Shown here: piece after piece, positions 1 to 7,323 of the stretch
Layout: every line of letters begins with the position of its first letter
Numbering within the stretch: position 1 is the first letter of the stretch
Source of the DNA: Actinomycetota bacterium
Lineage (GTDB): Bacteria > Actinomycetota > Acidimicrobiia > Acidimicrobiales > Palsa-688
Direction: 5' to 3'
Assembly: GCA_021323695.1 (NCBI GenBank)
Contig: JAJPKN010000068.1
Span: forward strand, 1-64,000
Length of the DNA: 64,000 bases
Position numbers and translations under genes: made by a program
Notes under the pieces: model-generated
Told to the model about the DNA's origin: nothing
Databases searched by the model: none
Seen by the model: only the letters and a program-made list of their open reading frames with translations

Positions 1-175
1 TACCAACTCGGCCAGCGCCCCGGCGCCGCCAGCCCTACCAACTCGGCCAGCGCCCCGGCGCCGCCAGCCTTACCAACTCGGCCAGCGCCCCGGCGCCGCC
101 AGCCTTGCCAACTCGGCCAGCGCCCCGGCGCCGGCAGCCCTACCAATGCCCGCCAACCCCCCAAGGCCGGCAGCC
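1..175. repeat. 35-bp tandem repeat array, entering from the left edge
   Basis: Four near-identical 35-bp units begin at 1, 36, 71 and 106. A degenerate fifth starts at 141. The unit opens TACCAACTCGGCCAGCGCCC and differs by only one or two bases between copies. The period is not a multiple of three and the copies touch with no unique spacers, so this is neither a coding repeat nor a CRISPR. The array probably continues upstream of the window. It ends just past the stop codon of the minus-strand small gene at 198-446. Confidence 0.9.
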
Positions 176-197
176 TCGCCAAGCACCACCGGCACCC

Positions 198-446
198 TTA
201 GGGGGCCCGGCCGAGCATGGCCAATATGGCCTCCGCCAGGGCTTGGGCGGCACCCGGGCCCAGTTCCACGGCGAGCCGGGCGCCGGGCCCGAGCTCGGGG
301 TTGAGGAAGTCGATGTTGAGGGTGTGGTCAGCAGGGGCGTGGGTGGGGTGGTCGAAATAGACGGTGGCCGTGGACAGAGGGAACCAGCCGGAGGCACCCT
401 TGCCGCTGCCGCTTAGCTCGACCCTGGCCGTCTCGTAGGTGCACAT
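198..446 (-). CDS. Small conserved protein (DUF6295-like)
   Basis: An 82-residue protein starting MCTYETARVEL, with the segment SGKGASGWF, a central YFDHPTHAPADHTLNIDF stretch and an acidic/alanine C-terminus. This matches from memory a small actinobacterial family named DUF6295, whose function is unknown. I chose the ATG at 446 because family resemblance begins there; an upstream in-frame ATG would overlap the hydrolase. It starts 2 nt after the stop of the dienelactone hydrolase gene, so the two are almost certainly one operon. No signal peptide or membrane segment is seen. The family name is less sure than the gene call. Confidence 0.75.
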   Translation of the reverse strand: MCTYETARVELSGSGKGASGWFPLSTATVYFDHPTHAPADHTLNIDFLNPELGPGARLAVELGPGAAQALAEAILAMLGRAP

Positions 447-448
447 GG

Positions 449-1189
449 TCAGCGAAGGTGGCGGCCGAAGAAGTCGAATATCTTCGCCCACCCGTCCGTG
501 GCGGCTTCGGGCCGGTAGCTTGGCCGGTTGGCCTCGAAGAAGGCATGGCCGGCACCGGGGTAGCTATGGAACTCGTAGGCCTTGCCGGCGGCCTTGAGGG
601 CTGCTTCGAGCTCCGCCACGTCCTGGGGCGAGGGGTACTTGTCGTCCTCGCCGAACAGGCCGAGCAGGGGGCAGGAGAGGTCACCCACCATGTGCAAGAG
701 GGGCTGGACCTTGAGGCCGGTGCCCTCGGGAGGTGTGCCGACCACGAAGGCCCCGTAGCAATCGACGGCTGCGTCCAGGCGCAGCGAGCAGGCGGCCAGA
801 AAGGCTTGCCGGCCGCCCGAACAGTAGCCGATCACCCCCACCTTGCCGTTGGAACTGGGGAGGGAACGGACGTGGTCGGCGGCCCCGGCAACGTCACCCA
901 CCAGCCGCTCGTCCGGCACCCCGCCCTGGGCCCGGGCGGCCGCGGCTGCATCGTCGGGGCTGGCCCCGGGCGCCTCCCGGGAGTAGAGGTTGGGCAGGCA
1001 AGCTATGTACCCAGCCGAGGCGAACCGGCGGGCCTTTTCTTTCATGCTCTCGTCGTAGCCGGGCATGTGGTGGATGATGACGACACCGCCGTAGCGACCG
1101 GCCCCCAGGGGCTGGGCCAGGTACGCCTCTATGCGGTCCCCCCCGTGACCGGTGATCGAGATCGTCTCGGCTTTCATGTCATGTCCCAT
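449..1189 (-). CDS. Dienelactone hydrolase family protein
   Basis: A 246-residue alpha/beta hydrolase. The nucleophile elbow is GYCSGG with Cys near residue 123, the acid lies in FGEDD near 182, and the histidine in GAGHAFF near 215. This is the Cys-Asp-His triad of the dienelactone hydrolase family, which opens cyclic esters and related substrates; the actual substrate here is unknown. The protein is cytosolic, with no signal. On the minus strand TAGCCT (1201-1196) lies 6 nt before ATG 1189, which fits a leaderless start; a second ATG is at 1177. The gene is transcribed divergently from marR and followed after 2 nt by the DUF6295-like gene, so MarR may control it. Confidence 0.88.
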   Translation of the reverse strand: MGHDMKAETISITGHGGDRIEAYLAQPLGAGRYGGVVIIHHMPGYDESMKEKARRFASAGYIACLPNLYSREAPGASPDDAAAAARAQGGVPDERLVGDVAGAADHVRSLPSSNGKVGVIGYCSGGRQAFLAACSLRLDAAVDCYGAFVVGTPPEGTGLKVQPLLHMVGDLSCPLLGLFGEDDKYPSPQDVAELEAALKAAGKAYEFHSYPGAGHAFFEANRPSYRPEAATDGWAKIFDFFGRHLR

Positions 1190-1195
1190 GGTCGC

Positions 1196-1249
1196 AGGCT
1201 ACCCTCCCTCGCTTGGGCCCGAACGTTACCTCTGTAACAGAGCTACCAT
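1196..1249. promoter_or_regulatory. Divergent promoters with overlapping inverted repeats (candidate MarR operator)
   Basis: The 66-bp gap between the hydrolase and marR has TAGCCT on the minus strand (1201-1196) and TACCAT on the plus strand (1244-1249), each 6 nt from a start codon. Between them are two overlapping palindromes: GTTACCTCTGTAAC at 1225-1238 (5-bp arms) and CTCTGTAACAGAG at 1230-1242 (5-bp arms, 3-nt centre). A MarR dimer bound here would block both promoters. The repeats are directly visible; the regulator assignment is inference from position. Confidence 0.6.
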
Positions 1250-1255
1250 AGCAGT

Positions 1256-1738
1256 ATGAACCTTGCCGTGCCTGGCCTCGCCCGGCGCAACACCGACGTG
1301 GCCGAAGCGCTGGTCGATGCCATCTCGTCGGTGCGGCGCGCGGCCCGGCGCCAGGCCGGCCGGGTGGAGGCGCTGTCGTCTCTCAGCGGAGCGGAGATGG
1401 AGCTGGTGAGGGCGTTGCGTAGGCGCCCGGGGCGCTCGGTGGCCGAGGTGGCGGCCGAACTGGGCCTGGCGGCCAACACGGTGAGCACGCTGGTGGGCCG
1501 CTTGGCCCGGGCCGGAGTGGTCCAGAGGCAAGTGGGCCCGGGGGACAAGCGGGTGGTGCGCCTAGCCCTTTCCCCCGGCGTTGCCCAGCGGGTGGGGGAG
1601 TGGGCCGGCCGCCGGGTGGCGGCCCTTTCGGGCGCGCTCGGACGGTTGGCAGAGGAGGACCAAGAAGCCCTGGCCGCCGCGGTGGGCCCGCTCCAGCGCC
1701 TGGCCCGGGCCCTCGACCTGGGAGGAGGCCCCGAATGA
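1256..1738 (+). CDS. MarR family transcriptional regulator
   Basis: A 160-residue winged-helix protein. The recognition region RRPGRSVAEVAAELGLAANT followed by VSTLVGRLARAGVVQRQ and the wing GPGDKRVVRLAL is typical of MarR. Helices before and after (residues 15-45 and 115-155) would form the dimer interface. ATG 1256 follows TACCAT by 6 nt with no Shine-Dalgarno. The stop overlaps the next start as ATGA, so regulator, ATPase and permease form one operon. MarR proteins usually repress their own operon until a small ligand binds; here that operon encodes an exporter and a divergent hydrolase. Confidence 0.9.
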   Translation: MNLAVPGLARRNTDVAEALVDAISSVRRAARRQAGRVEALSSLSGAEMELVRALRRRPGRSVAEVAAELGLAANTVSTLVGRLARAGVVQRQVGPGDKRVVRLALSPGVAQRVGEWAGRRVAALSGALGRLAEEDQEALAAAVGPLQRLARALDLGGGPE

Positions 1739-2553
1739 GCGCTCCTTTGGAGGTGGCCGTCCATTGCCGTGGGCTGACCCATCGCTTCTCGGGCAAAGCG
1801 GCGGTGCTGGGCCTGGACCTTTGCGTCCGGCGGGGCGAGGTGTTCGGCTTGCTCGGCCCCAATGGCGCAGGCAAGACGACCACCATCCGGCTGGTCAACA
1901 CGCTGCTGCCCGTCCAGGAGGGAAAGGTCGAGGTCTTTGGCTATGACGTCTCCCGGTCGGCCATGGCCGTCAGGCGGCTCATGGGGTACGTGCCGCAGAT
2001 GCTTTCCATCGAGGCCGCCCTCACCGGCAGGGAGAACGTGATGTGGTTTGCCCGCCTCTTCGACATCCCGCGGCGCGAACGCAAGGCTCGGGTGGACCAG
2101 GCGCTCGAGGTCATGGGCCTGGCCGATGCCGCCGACCGGCTGGCCGGGACCTACTCCGGGGGCATGGTCCGCCGCCTGGAACTGGCCCAGGCCTTGGTCA
2201 ACCGCCCCGAGCTGCTGGTGCTCGACGAGCCGACGGTAGGCCTCGACCCGGTGGCACGCGACGGCGTGTGGGAGAGGGTGGAGGAGATGCGCCGGGCCAC
2301 CGGCATGACCGTGCTGCTGACCACGCACTACATGGAGGAGGCTGACGTCCTGTGCGACCGCGTCGCCCTCATGCACCTGGGCCAAAAGCGGGCAGAAGGC
2401 CCCCCTTCGGCGTTGAAGGCGCAGGTAGGCCCGGCTGCCAGCTTGGAGGACGTCTTCCGGCATTTCACCGGCGGCACGCTGGGACAAGACGAGAGCAAAG
2501 GAGGCCTGCGTGAAGTCCGTGGCACTCGCCGCACCGCCAGCCGGCTCGGCTGA
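1735..2553 (+). CDS. ABC transporter ATP-binding protein, DrrA/CcmA type
   Basis: A 272-residue ATPase for an ABC-2 exporter. Walker A is GPNGAGKTT (about 41-49), signature YSGGMVRR (about 140), Walker B LLVLDEPTVGLD (about 160) and the switch histidine in TTHYMEEAD. The ATG at 1735 overlaps the marR stop, and an earlier in-frame start would lie deep inside marR. The C-terminal tail overlaps the permease start by 44 nt, implying coupled translation. Families of this type export drugs, lipids or antibiotics; the substrate cannot be told from sequence. Confidence 0.93.
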   Translation: MSAPLEVAVHCRGLTHRFSGKAAVLGLDLCVRRGEVFGLLGPNGAGKTTTIRLVNTLLPVQEGKVEVFGYDVSRSAMAVRRLMGYVPQMLSIEAALTGRENVMWFARLFDIPRRERKARVDQALEVMGLADAADRLAGTYSGGMVRRLELAQALVNRPELLVLDEPTVGLDPVARDGVWERVEEMRRATGMTVLLTTHYMEEADVLCDRVALMHLGQKRAEGPPSALKAQVGPAASLEDVFRHFTGGTLGQDESKGGLREVRGTRRTASRLG

Positions 2554-3352
2554 AGCCACCGCGGCTGCCAACCGCCCGAAGCCACCGGGCCTTGCCGGCT
2601 ACCCGCGCAAGGTGGGCACCTTCTGCCTGGTGGAACTGCAGAAGCTCAGCCACGACCGGACCGAGCTGTTCACCCGGGCCGTCCAGCCGGTGCTGTGGAT
2701 GGTCATCTACGGCGAGACCTTCACCCGCACCCACGCCATACCCACCGGGCACCTCGCTTACCTGGCTTTCCTGGCACCGGGTATCGTCGCCCAGTCAGGC
2801 TTGTTCGTGGCCATCTTCTATGGCATCCAGATCATCTGGGAGCGCGACGCCGGGATCCTGACCAAGCTCCTGGTGACCCCCACCCCTCGCTCGGCCCTGA
2901 TCGTGGGCAAGGCGTTCTCGGCCGGCGTACGGGCCCTCGCCCAGGTGGTGGTGGTGCTGGCGCTGTCCGCCGTCCTCGGGGTTGCCTTGGACCTGAACGT
3001 GCTCCACCTGCTGGGGTCGTTCGTCATGGTCATGCTCGGGTCCGCGTTCTTCGCCTGCCTTTCCATGACCGTGGCCGGGGTGGTGATGAAACGCGACCGG
3101 CTCATGGGCATCGGCCAGCTCATGACCATGCCCCTTTTCTTTGCCAGCAACGCCCTCTACCCTGTGGCCATCATGCCCGCCTGGCTGAGGGCCTTGAGCC
3201 GGTGCAACCCCTTGTCTTATGAGGTGGAGGCACTGAGGGACCTGCTGGTGGGCACACCGGCCAACCTGGGCTTGGACTTCGGGGTGATGGCCCTGGCCGT
3301 GGTGGCCGGCGTGACCGCTGCTTCCTCGCTCGTGGGCCGCCTGGCCCGCTGA
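2510..3352 (+). CDS. ABC-2 type transporter permease, DrrB-like
   Basis: A 280-residue membrane protein with six hydrophobic segments after a cytosolic N-terminus of about 45 residues. It includes AYLAFLAPGIVAQSGLFVAIF and the conserved loop FFASNALYPVAIMPAWLRAL followed by NPLSYEVEALRDLL, which is characteristic of DrrB/ABC-2 permeases. The GTG start at 2510 is preceded by a strong AAAGGAGG (2497-2504). It partners the ATPase encoded just upstream, and together they would form a homodimeric exporter in the inner membrane. It is the last gene of the marR operon; the next gene converges on it. Confidence 0.92.
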   Translation: MKSVALAAPPAGSAEATAAANRPKPPGLAGYPRKVGTFCLVELQKLSHDRTELFTRAVQPVLWMVIYGETFTRTHAIPTGHLAYLAFLAPGIVAQSGLFVAIFYGIQIIWERDAGILTKLLVTPTPRSALIVGKAFSAGVRALAQVVVVLALSAVLGVALDLNVLHLLGSFVMVMLGSAFFACLSMTVAGVVMKRDRLMGIGQLMTMPLFFASNALYPVAIMPAWLRALSRCNPLSYEVEALRDLLVGTPANLGLDFGVMALAVVAGVTAASSLVGRLAR

Positions 3353-3451
3353 GCCCGGCTGGCCCTTGTGGCAGGCGGTGGAGCTGGAGGCCAGGCGAGG
3401 CCCAGCGGGCCGAGGGGGTTGGGGGGCTGGTGCGGTAGGAGGCCTCAGGGG

Positions 3452-4117
3452 TCAGGCGGCGGGCGATGGCTCGGTGGGCGGCTGGGGAGCCCAGGCCTGG
3501 CGGTTGGCCTGGACCTGGGTGGTGTCGGTGACCCGTTGGGCGGTGTAGGTGGAGCCGCTGACCGTGGCCATTACCGCTACGGTGTCACCGGTCTTCACCG
3601 AACCGATGCCCTCAGAGCCTGCGTCCACGATGGTGGAAGAACTGACCGCGTAGGTCTGGCTGTAGCCGTCCGCGCTCTTCACGGTGAGGGAGCTGGGGCT
3701 CACGGACTGTACCGTGCCCACCTGGGTGGCGATCGTCTCGTACCCCCCGCTCGGGGCGGGCACCGTGAACTGCCCGTGGACGGCTCCCATGGGCCCCATC
3801 ATCCAGGCGCGAGGGCCACCCAGCCCGGCGCCGAACATGCGCCCCATGCGGCCCCAAGGCCCAGGGGTGCTAGGGGCCGGGGTAGTAGGGGCGGGCTTGG
3901 TGGTGCTGGTGGTGCCATTGGAGCCGGAGCCGGAAGTGGTGGCCTGGGCTACCGCTGCTGCCCCCGCGCCCGCACCCAGCACGACCGCCAGGCCCGCGGC
4001 TGTCCGGGTCAGCCGGGAGCTGCGCCGCCTCGGAGGCTGGCCAAGCGGGGCCGGGGTGGCAGACGGTGGGGGAGGAGTGTAGGGGTACAGGTTTTGGTTG
4101 TCGTCGGCACTGTTCAC
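3452..4117 (-). CDS. Membrane-anchored protein with DUF5666-like domain
   Basis: A 221-residue protein. A short cytosolic N-terminus (PPPP and RRRSSR) is followed by one transmembrane helix (about 40-60), a Ser/Thr/Pro linker rich in Gly and Thr, a Gly/Met/Trp-rich patch, and a beta-rich exported domain (GTVQSVSPSSLTVKSADG ... VKTGDTVAVMATVSG) resembling DUF5666 OB-like folds. Function unknown. GTG 4117 has AGGGAGA 7 nt upstream. Three CTGA-type repeats phased at 11 bp lie upstream (4170-4196), suggesting response-regulator control and perhaps an envelope-stress role (inference). Confidence 0.75.
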   Translation of the reverse strand: MNSADDNQNLYPYTPPPPSATPAPLGQPPRRRSSRLTRTAAGLAVVLGAGAGAAAVAQATTSGSGSNGTTSTTKPAPTTPAPSTPGPWGRMGRMFGAGLGGPRAWMMGPMGAVHGQFTVPAPSGGYETIATQVGTVQSVSPSSLTVKSADGYSQTYAVSSSTIVDAGSEGIGSVKTGDTVAVMATVSGSTYTAQRVTDTTQVQANRQAWAPQPPTEPSPAA

Positions 4118-4169
4118 AGCTGGTCTCCCTTCAGTTGTGGTGGCTCAACCAACAGCGTGCCGCCGCTGC

Positions 4170-4196
4170 CTGAACGCTACCTGAGCGTCAGCTGAG
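4170..4196 (-). promoter_or_regulatory. Three 11-bp phased direct repeats upstream of the DUF5666-like gene
   Basis: On the plus strand CTGAACGCTAC (4170-4180), CTGAGCGTCAG (4181-4191) and CTGAG (4192-4196) begin at exact 11-bp spacing. Read towards the gene this is CTCAG-N6-CTCAG-N6-TTCAG. Tandem 11-bp phased half-sites are the usual target of OmpR/PhoB-family response regulators. The array is about 53 to 79 bp before GTG 4117, a good activator position. No such regulator is encoded in this window. Confidence 0.5.
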
Positions 4197-4596
4197 CCTT
4201 GGGCAGGAGGGGCGGGCGAGGTGGCTGGCGCCCCCCTGCCCAGCCGGCACGACGGTCGGGGAACGGGCCGGGAGCGGGCGGGAGCAGCCCAGGGAGGCTG
4301 CGCACGGCAGCTGCTCGGGGAGGCTGCGCCGGCGTTCACCCCGCTTTGCTTTCACGCTGGCCCAAGGAGCCACCCTCCCCGCTCGTCGGCAGGCCCACGC
4401 GAAAGGTGCCGGGGGCCGGAGCGTTACGCAGCCCCGTCCTGGCAAACACGCTGCCCACCCGGGCAAGTTCGCCATGGTCGCCGGAACATGCAGTCTGGCG
4501 CACGCGTTTATAGCGCCGACAAGAGCCTAGTTTGAGCCGACAGACGCCCGTTTGGGGAGGACTGTGCTCCTGAGGGGCGCTTACCGCCGAGGTTGC
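4197..4596. other. 400-bp intergenic region, no gene recognised
   Basis: No open frame here has convincing protein character. The short frames are rich in Arg, Pro and Gly as expected for random GC-rich DNA. A repeated GGGAGGCTGCGC occurs near 4284 and 4318, and a less GC-rich patch near 4505-4545 (TTTATAGCGCC, TAGTTT) could hold a promoter. I see no tRNA, riboswitch or terminator. Confidence 0.4.
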
Positions 4597-5079
4597 TTAT
4601 GGCGCACTGGGCGCCTGCGCCTCGGCGAGCCGCTTGATGTTCTCGAGGGTCGCGAGCATCGCCTGTTGTCGCCGCCGGTTGCGGTCGCGCATCAGGTAGT
4701 CCTCAGCGATGCGGGCCGAGGGGGGTAGCCAGTGGACCTGGAAGGACTCGACCAAGTCCACGCCTTGGCCGACAGGGCGGATGTGGTAGGACCAGGTGGT
4801 CATTTCCCTCTCCCTGACCAGGGTGGCGAAGCTGAGCTCCCTCGCCGGGACAGCTGACTTCACCTGGCAGGCGACCGACCAGCGCATCCAGCCGAAGCGG
4901 TTCCAGCCCCGGAAACGTGCCCCAGGGACGAGGGGTGAGGTCGGGCCGTCCTCCCACCTGACCCGGTAGCACTCAGGGCTCCACTCTCCCATGCGCTCGA
5001 GGTGGCTGAGCACCTCCCACACCGTCTCGGCAGGTGCGTCGATGTGGACGCTGACGCTGCCTGACCGGGCAGATGTCAT
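4597..5079 (-). CDS. SRPBCC (START-like) family protein
   Basis: A 160-residue protein of the polyketide cyclase/dehydrase SRPBCC superfamily. VSVHIDAPAETVWEVLSHLERMGEWSPE is the classic N-terminal strand-helix, followed by PGARFRGWNRFG and the C-terminal helix with AEDYLMRDRNRRRQQAMLATLENIKRLAE. Such proteins bind a hydrophobic ligand in a deep cavity; the ligand is unknown. ATG 5079 overlaps the tetR stop (ATGA), so it is translationally coupled to tetR and probably autoregulated with it. Longer in-frame starts lie inside tetR and are unlikely. Confidence 0.87.
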   Translation of the reverse strand: MTSARSGSVSVHIDAPAETVWEVLSHLERMGEWSPECYRVRWEDGPTSPLVPGARFRGWNRFGWMRWSVACQVKSAVPARELSFATLVREREMTTWSYHIRPVGQGVDLVESFQVHWLPPSARIAEDYLMRDRNRRRQQAMLATLENIKRLAEAQAPSAP

Positions 5080-5726
5080 TGTGCCTCCTTGTTGCGAGAG
5101 CGCGTTGAGGGGCGCGCTCGGGCCCGACGGCGCTTCTTCAGGAGGTAGTCGTAGGCCATGTCGGCGACGTCGTCTACCAAGCTGGCCCACCTCCTGCCTC
5201 CGGGGTCATTGGAGATCTGCTGGTCCACGAGGCCGATGCTCAGGGCGGTCAGGAGATCCTGGTCCGCGGGTTCGCTCACGAGCCCGGTACTGGCCAGCCC
5301 CTGGCGGAACAGGTCGAGCACCTCCAGGGCCTTGGCGTAGGAAGCCGGCGACGGGGTGAAGCCGGGGATGGTGCGCTGGAACAGGAGCTGGTAGCGGACC
5401 GGGTCGGCGGTGCAGAAGTCGAACGTCACCCAGAACCCGGCCCGCAGCCGTTCGCGCGCCGAGCGGGGGAGCACCGCCCGATCCCTGATGAACTGGAGGA
5501 ACTGGTCGTTGCCCTGGGCGAACATGGCGTCGTAGATGTCGTTCTTCGAGGCGAAGTACGAGTAGAGGGACGGCACCTGCATGCCGACCCGGGCCGCGAC
5601 GTCGCTCAAGGACAAGCCGGCCAGGCCCTTGTCGCGAGCCACTTCCCAGGCGGCAGCCACGATCTCGTCTTTGGTCGCCTGGTGCCGTCGAGTGCGCCTA
5701 TCTGTCCTTGGCTGTCCTAGTGGCAC
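5076..5726 (-). CDS. TetR family transcriptional regulator
   Basis: A 216-residue regulator. The N-terminal helix-turn-helix (ATKDEIVAAAWEVARDKGLA, then LSLSDVAARVGMQVPSLYSYF) is canonical TetR, and the C-terminal two thirds is a helical ligand-binding domain ending in a very basic tail (KKRRRARARPSTRSR). The GTG start at 5726 is embedded in the palindrome CCTAGTGGCACTAGG and has no Shine-Dalgarno, so a leaderless message is likely. It heads an operon with the SRPBCC protein, which may bind or modify the same ligand (inference). Confidence 0.9.
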   Translation of the reverse strand: MPLGQPRTDRRTRRHQATKDEIVAAAWEVARDKGLAGLSLSDVAARVGMQVPSLYSYFASKNDIYDAMFAQGNDQFLQFIRDRAVLPRSARERLRAGFWVTFDFCTADPVRYQLLFQRTIPGFTPSPASYAKALEVLDLFRQGLASTGLVSEPADQDLLTALSIGLVDQQISNDPGGRRWASLVDDVADMAYDYLLKKRRRARARPSTRSRNKEAQ

Positions 5727-5750
5727 TAGGATATGTATATATGATTAGGA
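5716..5750 (-). promoter_or_regulatory. TetR autoregulatory site: 15-bp palindrome over the start codon plus AT-rich promoter
   Basis: CCTAGTGGCACTAGG (5716-5730) has perfect 7-bp arms around one base, and the GTG start of tetR lies inside it. Immediately upstream is an unusually AT-rich run, ATATGTATATATGAT (5731-5745), that can supply a -10 element. A repressor on the palindrome would block initiation directly. Assignment to this TetR is by position. Confidence 0.65.
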
Positions 5751-5799
5751 GCCGGTGGTCAAGGGGGGCTGAAGGCCGCCACAGCGGGAGACCGGGCGC

Positions 5800-7137
5800 T
5801 TAGGCCGAGAAGTCGCGCAGGACCATACCTGTGCGGGGCTTGGGCCAAAAGTAGGTAGTTTTCGGGGGCATGCGCCCACCACCCTGGGCAGTGGCTGCGA
5901 TCTGGCTGACCGTCGCTGGCCGGCACAGAAGTGCCAGCTGGGAGCGCCCCGATGAGATGGCTTCGGTGATCGCCTCCAGGCTGGGCTCGTAGCTCACCTG
6001 GTGAGGCGGCCAGTCCGACCGGGCGCGGTCGGCGCGGGCGGAGTCCAGGTCAGCCCGCAGCCCACCCGGGGCAGCTGGCTCGGGCAGCAGCCTGGGAAAG
6101 GCCAGCCAAGCTCCTCCTGGTGCCAGGATGCCCAGAGCACCCTGCCGAGCCATTTCGGCTGGCAAACGAGTCCCGGGTGTTGTCGCTGGCCGTAGCTCGA
6201 AGTGGCGGCTCAGGGCCGCCAGGGTGTCGAAGCCGGCCGGCAAGCCGGAGACCAACCGGTGTATGGGGAGGACCTGGAGCTGTCCCTCCACCAGCTCGAC
6301 GACCAAGGCCAAGACCTGGTCAGCCCCGGCTGGCGGCCCCTGGTGCGAAGCGGGCCCCTGTTGCGAAGCGGGCCTCTGCTGGGAGGTCGGCCCGTGGCTC
6401 GAGCGGGCCTCAGCCTGGTAAGCCAGGGCAACTTCGTAGCGGTGGTGGCCATCGGCCACGAGGAGGGGGCCGGCCTGGGCCAACTGGTTGACCCGGCGGT
6501 GGGTGGCGGGGTCGAAGATGGGCCAGATCTCGTGCAGCACGCCGTCGTCGTCCCGGGCCGAAGCTGGGGTGGCAGCCATGGCTCGGGCGGTGGGCGAAGC
6601 GAGGGGCGCAGGCAGGACATCGGCCGGGCGGCTCGCCGCGAGGGCTGGGCCGGCTCCCAGGTGGCTCGGGTCAAGGGCCGCGGCCAGACCCGGCTCAGGG
6701 CACAAGCACCAGATGGGGGAAATGTTGGCCCGGGTGGCGCGCAGCAGCTCCAGCCGGTCGGACTTGGCTTTGGGGGTGGTGTGCTCGTGGGGCAGGATGC
6801 CCTGCCCGGGGGGCTCGAGCACTAGCGCGCCGAGCACCCCCAGGGTGCATCGTTGCTTCCCGTCGGGTGCCTTGTAGGTCATGCGGTAGCCGTACAGCGC
6901 GGGGGCGGCCTCGCGCCGCAGCGCGCCGGTGGCCACCCACTGCTGGAGCAGGCGGGCGGCGTCGCCGTAGCGGCCCTCGGGGAGCTCGACCCGGACTAGG
7001 TTGAAAGGGCTGCGCTCGAGCAGGGCCAGGCGTTCGTGTTCGGATATGACGTCGTAAGGGGGGCAGACCACGTCGTCGAGGGGCCCGGTGACGGCGGGGT
7101 CGGGTCGCAGGCCGGCGAACGGCAGGAGCTGGGGCAT
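5800..7137 (-). CDS. DUF1015 family protein
   Basis: A 445-residue protein. DUF1015 features are clear: MPQLLPFAGLRPDP at the start, DVVCPPYDVI, then FNLVRVELPEG, a central HEHTTPKAKSDRLELLRATR and LLVADGHHRYEVALAY, and a C-terminal PPKTTYFWPKPRTGMVLRDF. Its biochemical role is not established. The ATG at 7137 marks where family resemblance begins; 33 more residues are open upstream. Between about 280 and 305 a Ser/Gln/Pro/Gly-rich insertion (SQQRPASQQGPASHQGP) is built from a short repeat. A CTAGT-N3-ACTAG palindrome sits just before the start. It is separated from tetR by about 70 bp. Confidence 0.9.
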   Translation of the reverse strand: MPQLLPFAGLRPDPAVTGPLDDVVCPPYDVISEHERLALLERSPFNLVRVELPEGRYGDAARLLQQWVATGALRREAAPALYGYRMTYKAPDGKQRCTLGVLGALVLEPPGQGILPHEHTTPKAKSDRLELLRATRANISPIWCLCPEPGLAAALDPSHLGAGPALAASRPADVLPAPLASPTARAMAATPASARDDDGVLHEIWPIFDPATHRRVNQLAQAGPLLVADGHHRYEVALAYQAEARSSHGPTSQQRPASQQGPASHQGPPAGADQVLALVVELVEGQLQVLPIHRLVSGLPAGFDTLAALSRHFELRPATTPGTRLPAEMARQGALGILAPGGAWLAFPRLLPEPAAPGGLRADLDSARADRARSDWPPHQVSYEPSLEAITEAISSGRSQLALLCRPATVSQIAATAQGGGRMPPKTTYFWPKPRTGMVLRDFSA

Positions 7138-7152
7138 GTCTAGTGTGACTAG
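7138..7152 (-). promoter_or_regulatory. Palindrome at the DUF1015 start
   Basis: CTAGTGTGACTAG (7140-7152) has perfect 5-bp arms around three bases and lies 3 nt from the ATG at 7137. It could be an operator. It resembles in core (CTAG) the tetR palindrome at 5716-5730, but whether one protein binds both is unknown. Confidence 0.35.
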
Positions 7153-7323
7153 CAAGGGGGGCCGGGGGACGGCAAGCCCGCTCGACATCTCGGCGACGTC
7201 GGCCGTGAGGCGCTCGACGAGCACACCCGGCGCCACGCCGGCCGGTCGAGAAGAGCCGGCGTCCTGTGCTGGCTTGTCTGCCTGAGCCGGAACCGGGGAC
7301 CTCTCGGGGAAGTTGACACCCGT

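Noticed and set aside
1-175. Possible CRISPR array
   Set aside because: Units of 35 bp touch each other with no unique spacers, so this is a plain tandem repeat.
4199-4535. Two plus-strand frames of about 104 codons in the gap before the SRPBCC gene
   Set aside because: No recognisable motif, no ribosome site or promoter in register, and typical Arg/Pro/Gly noncoding composition.
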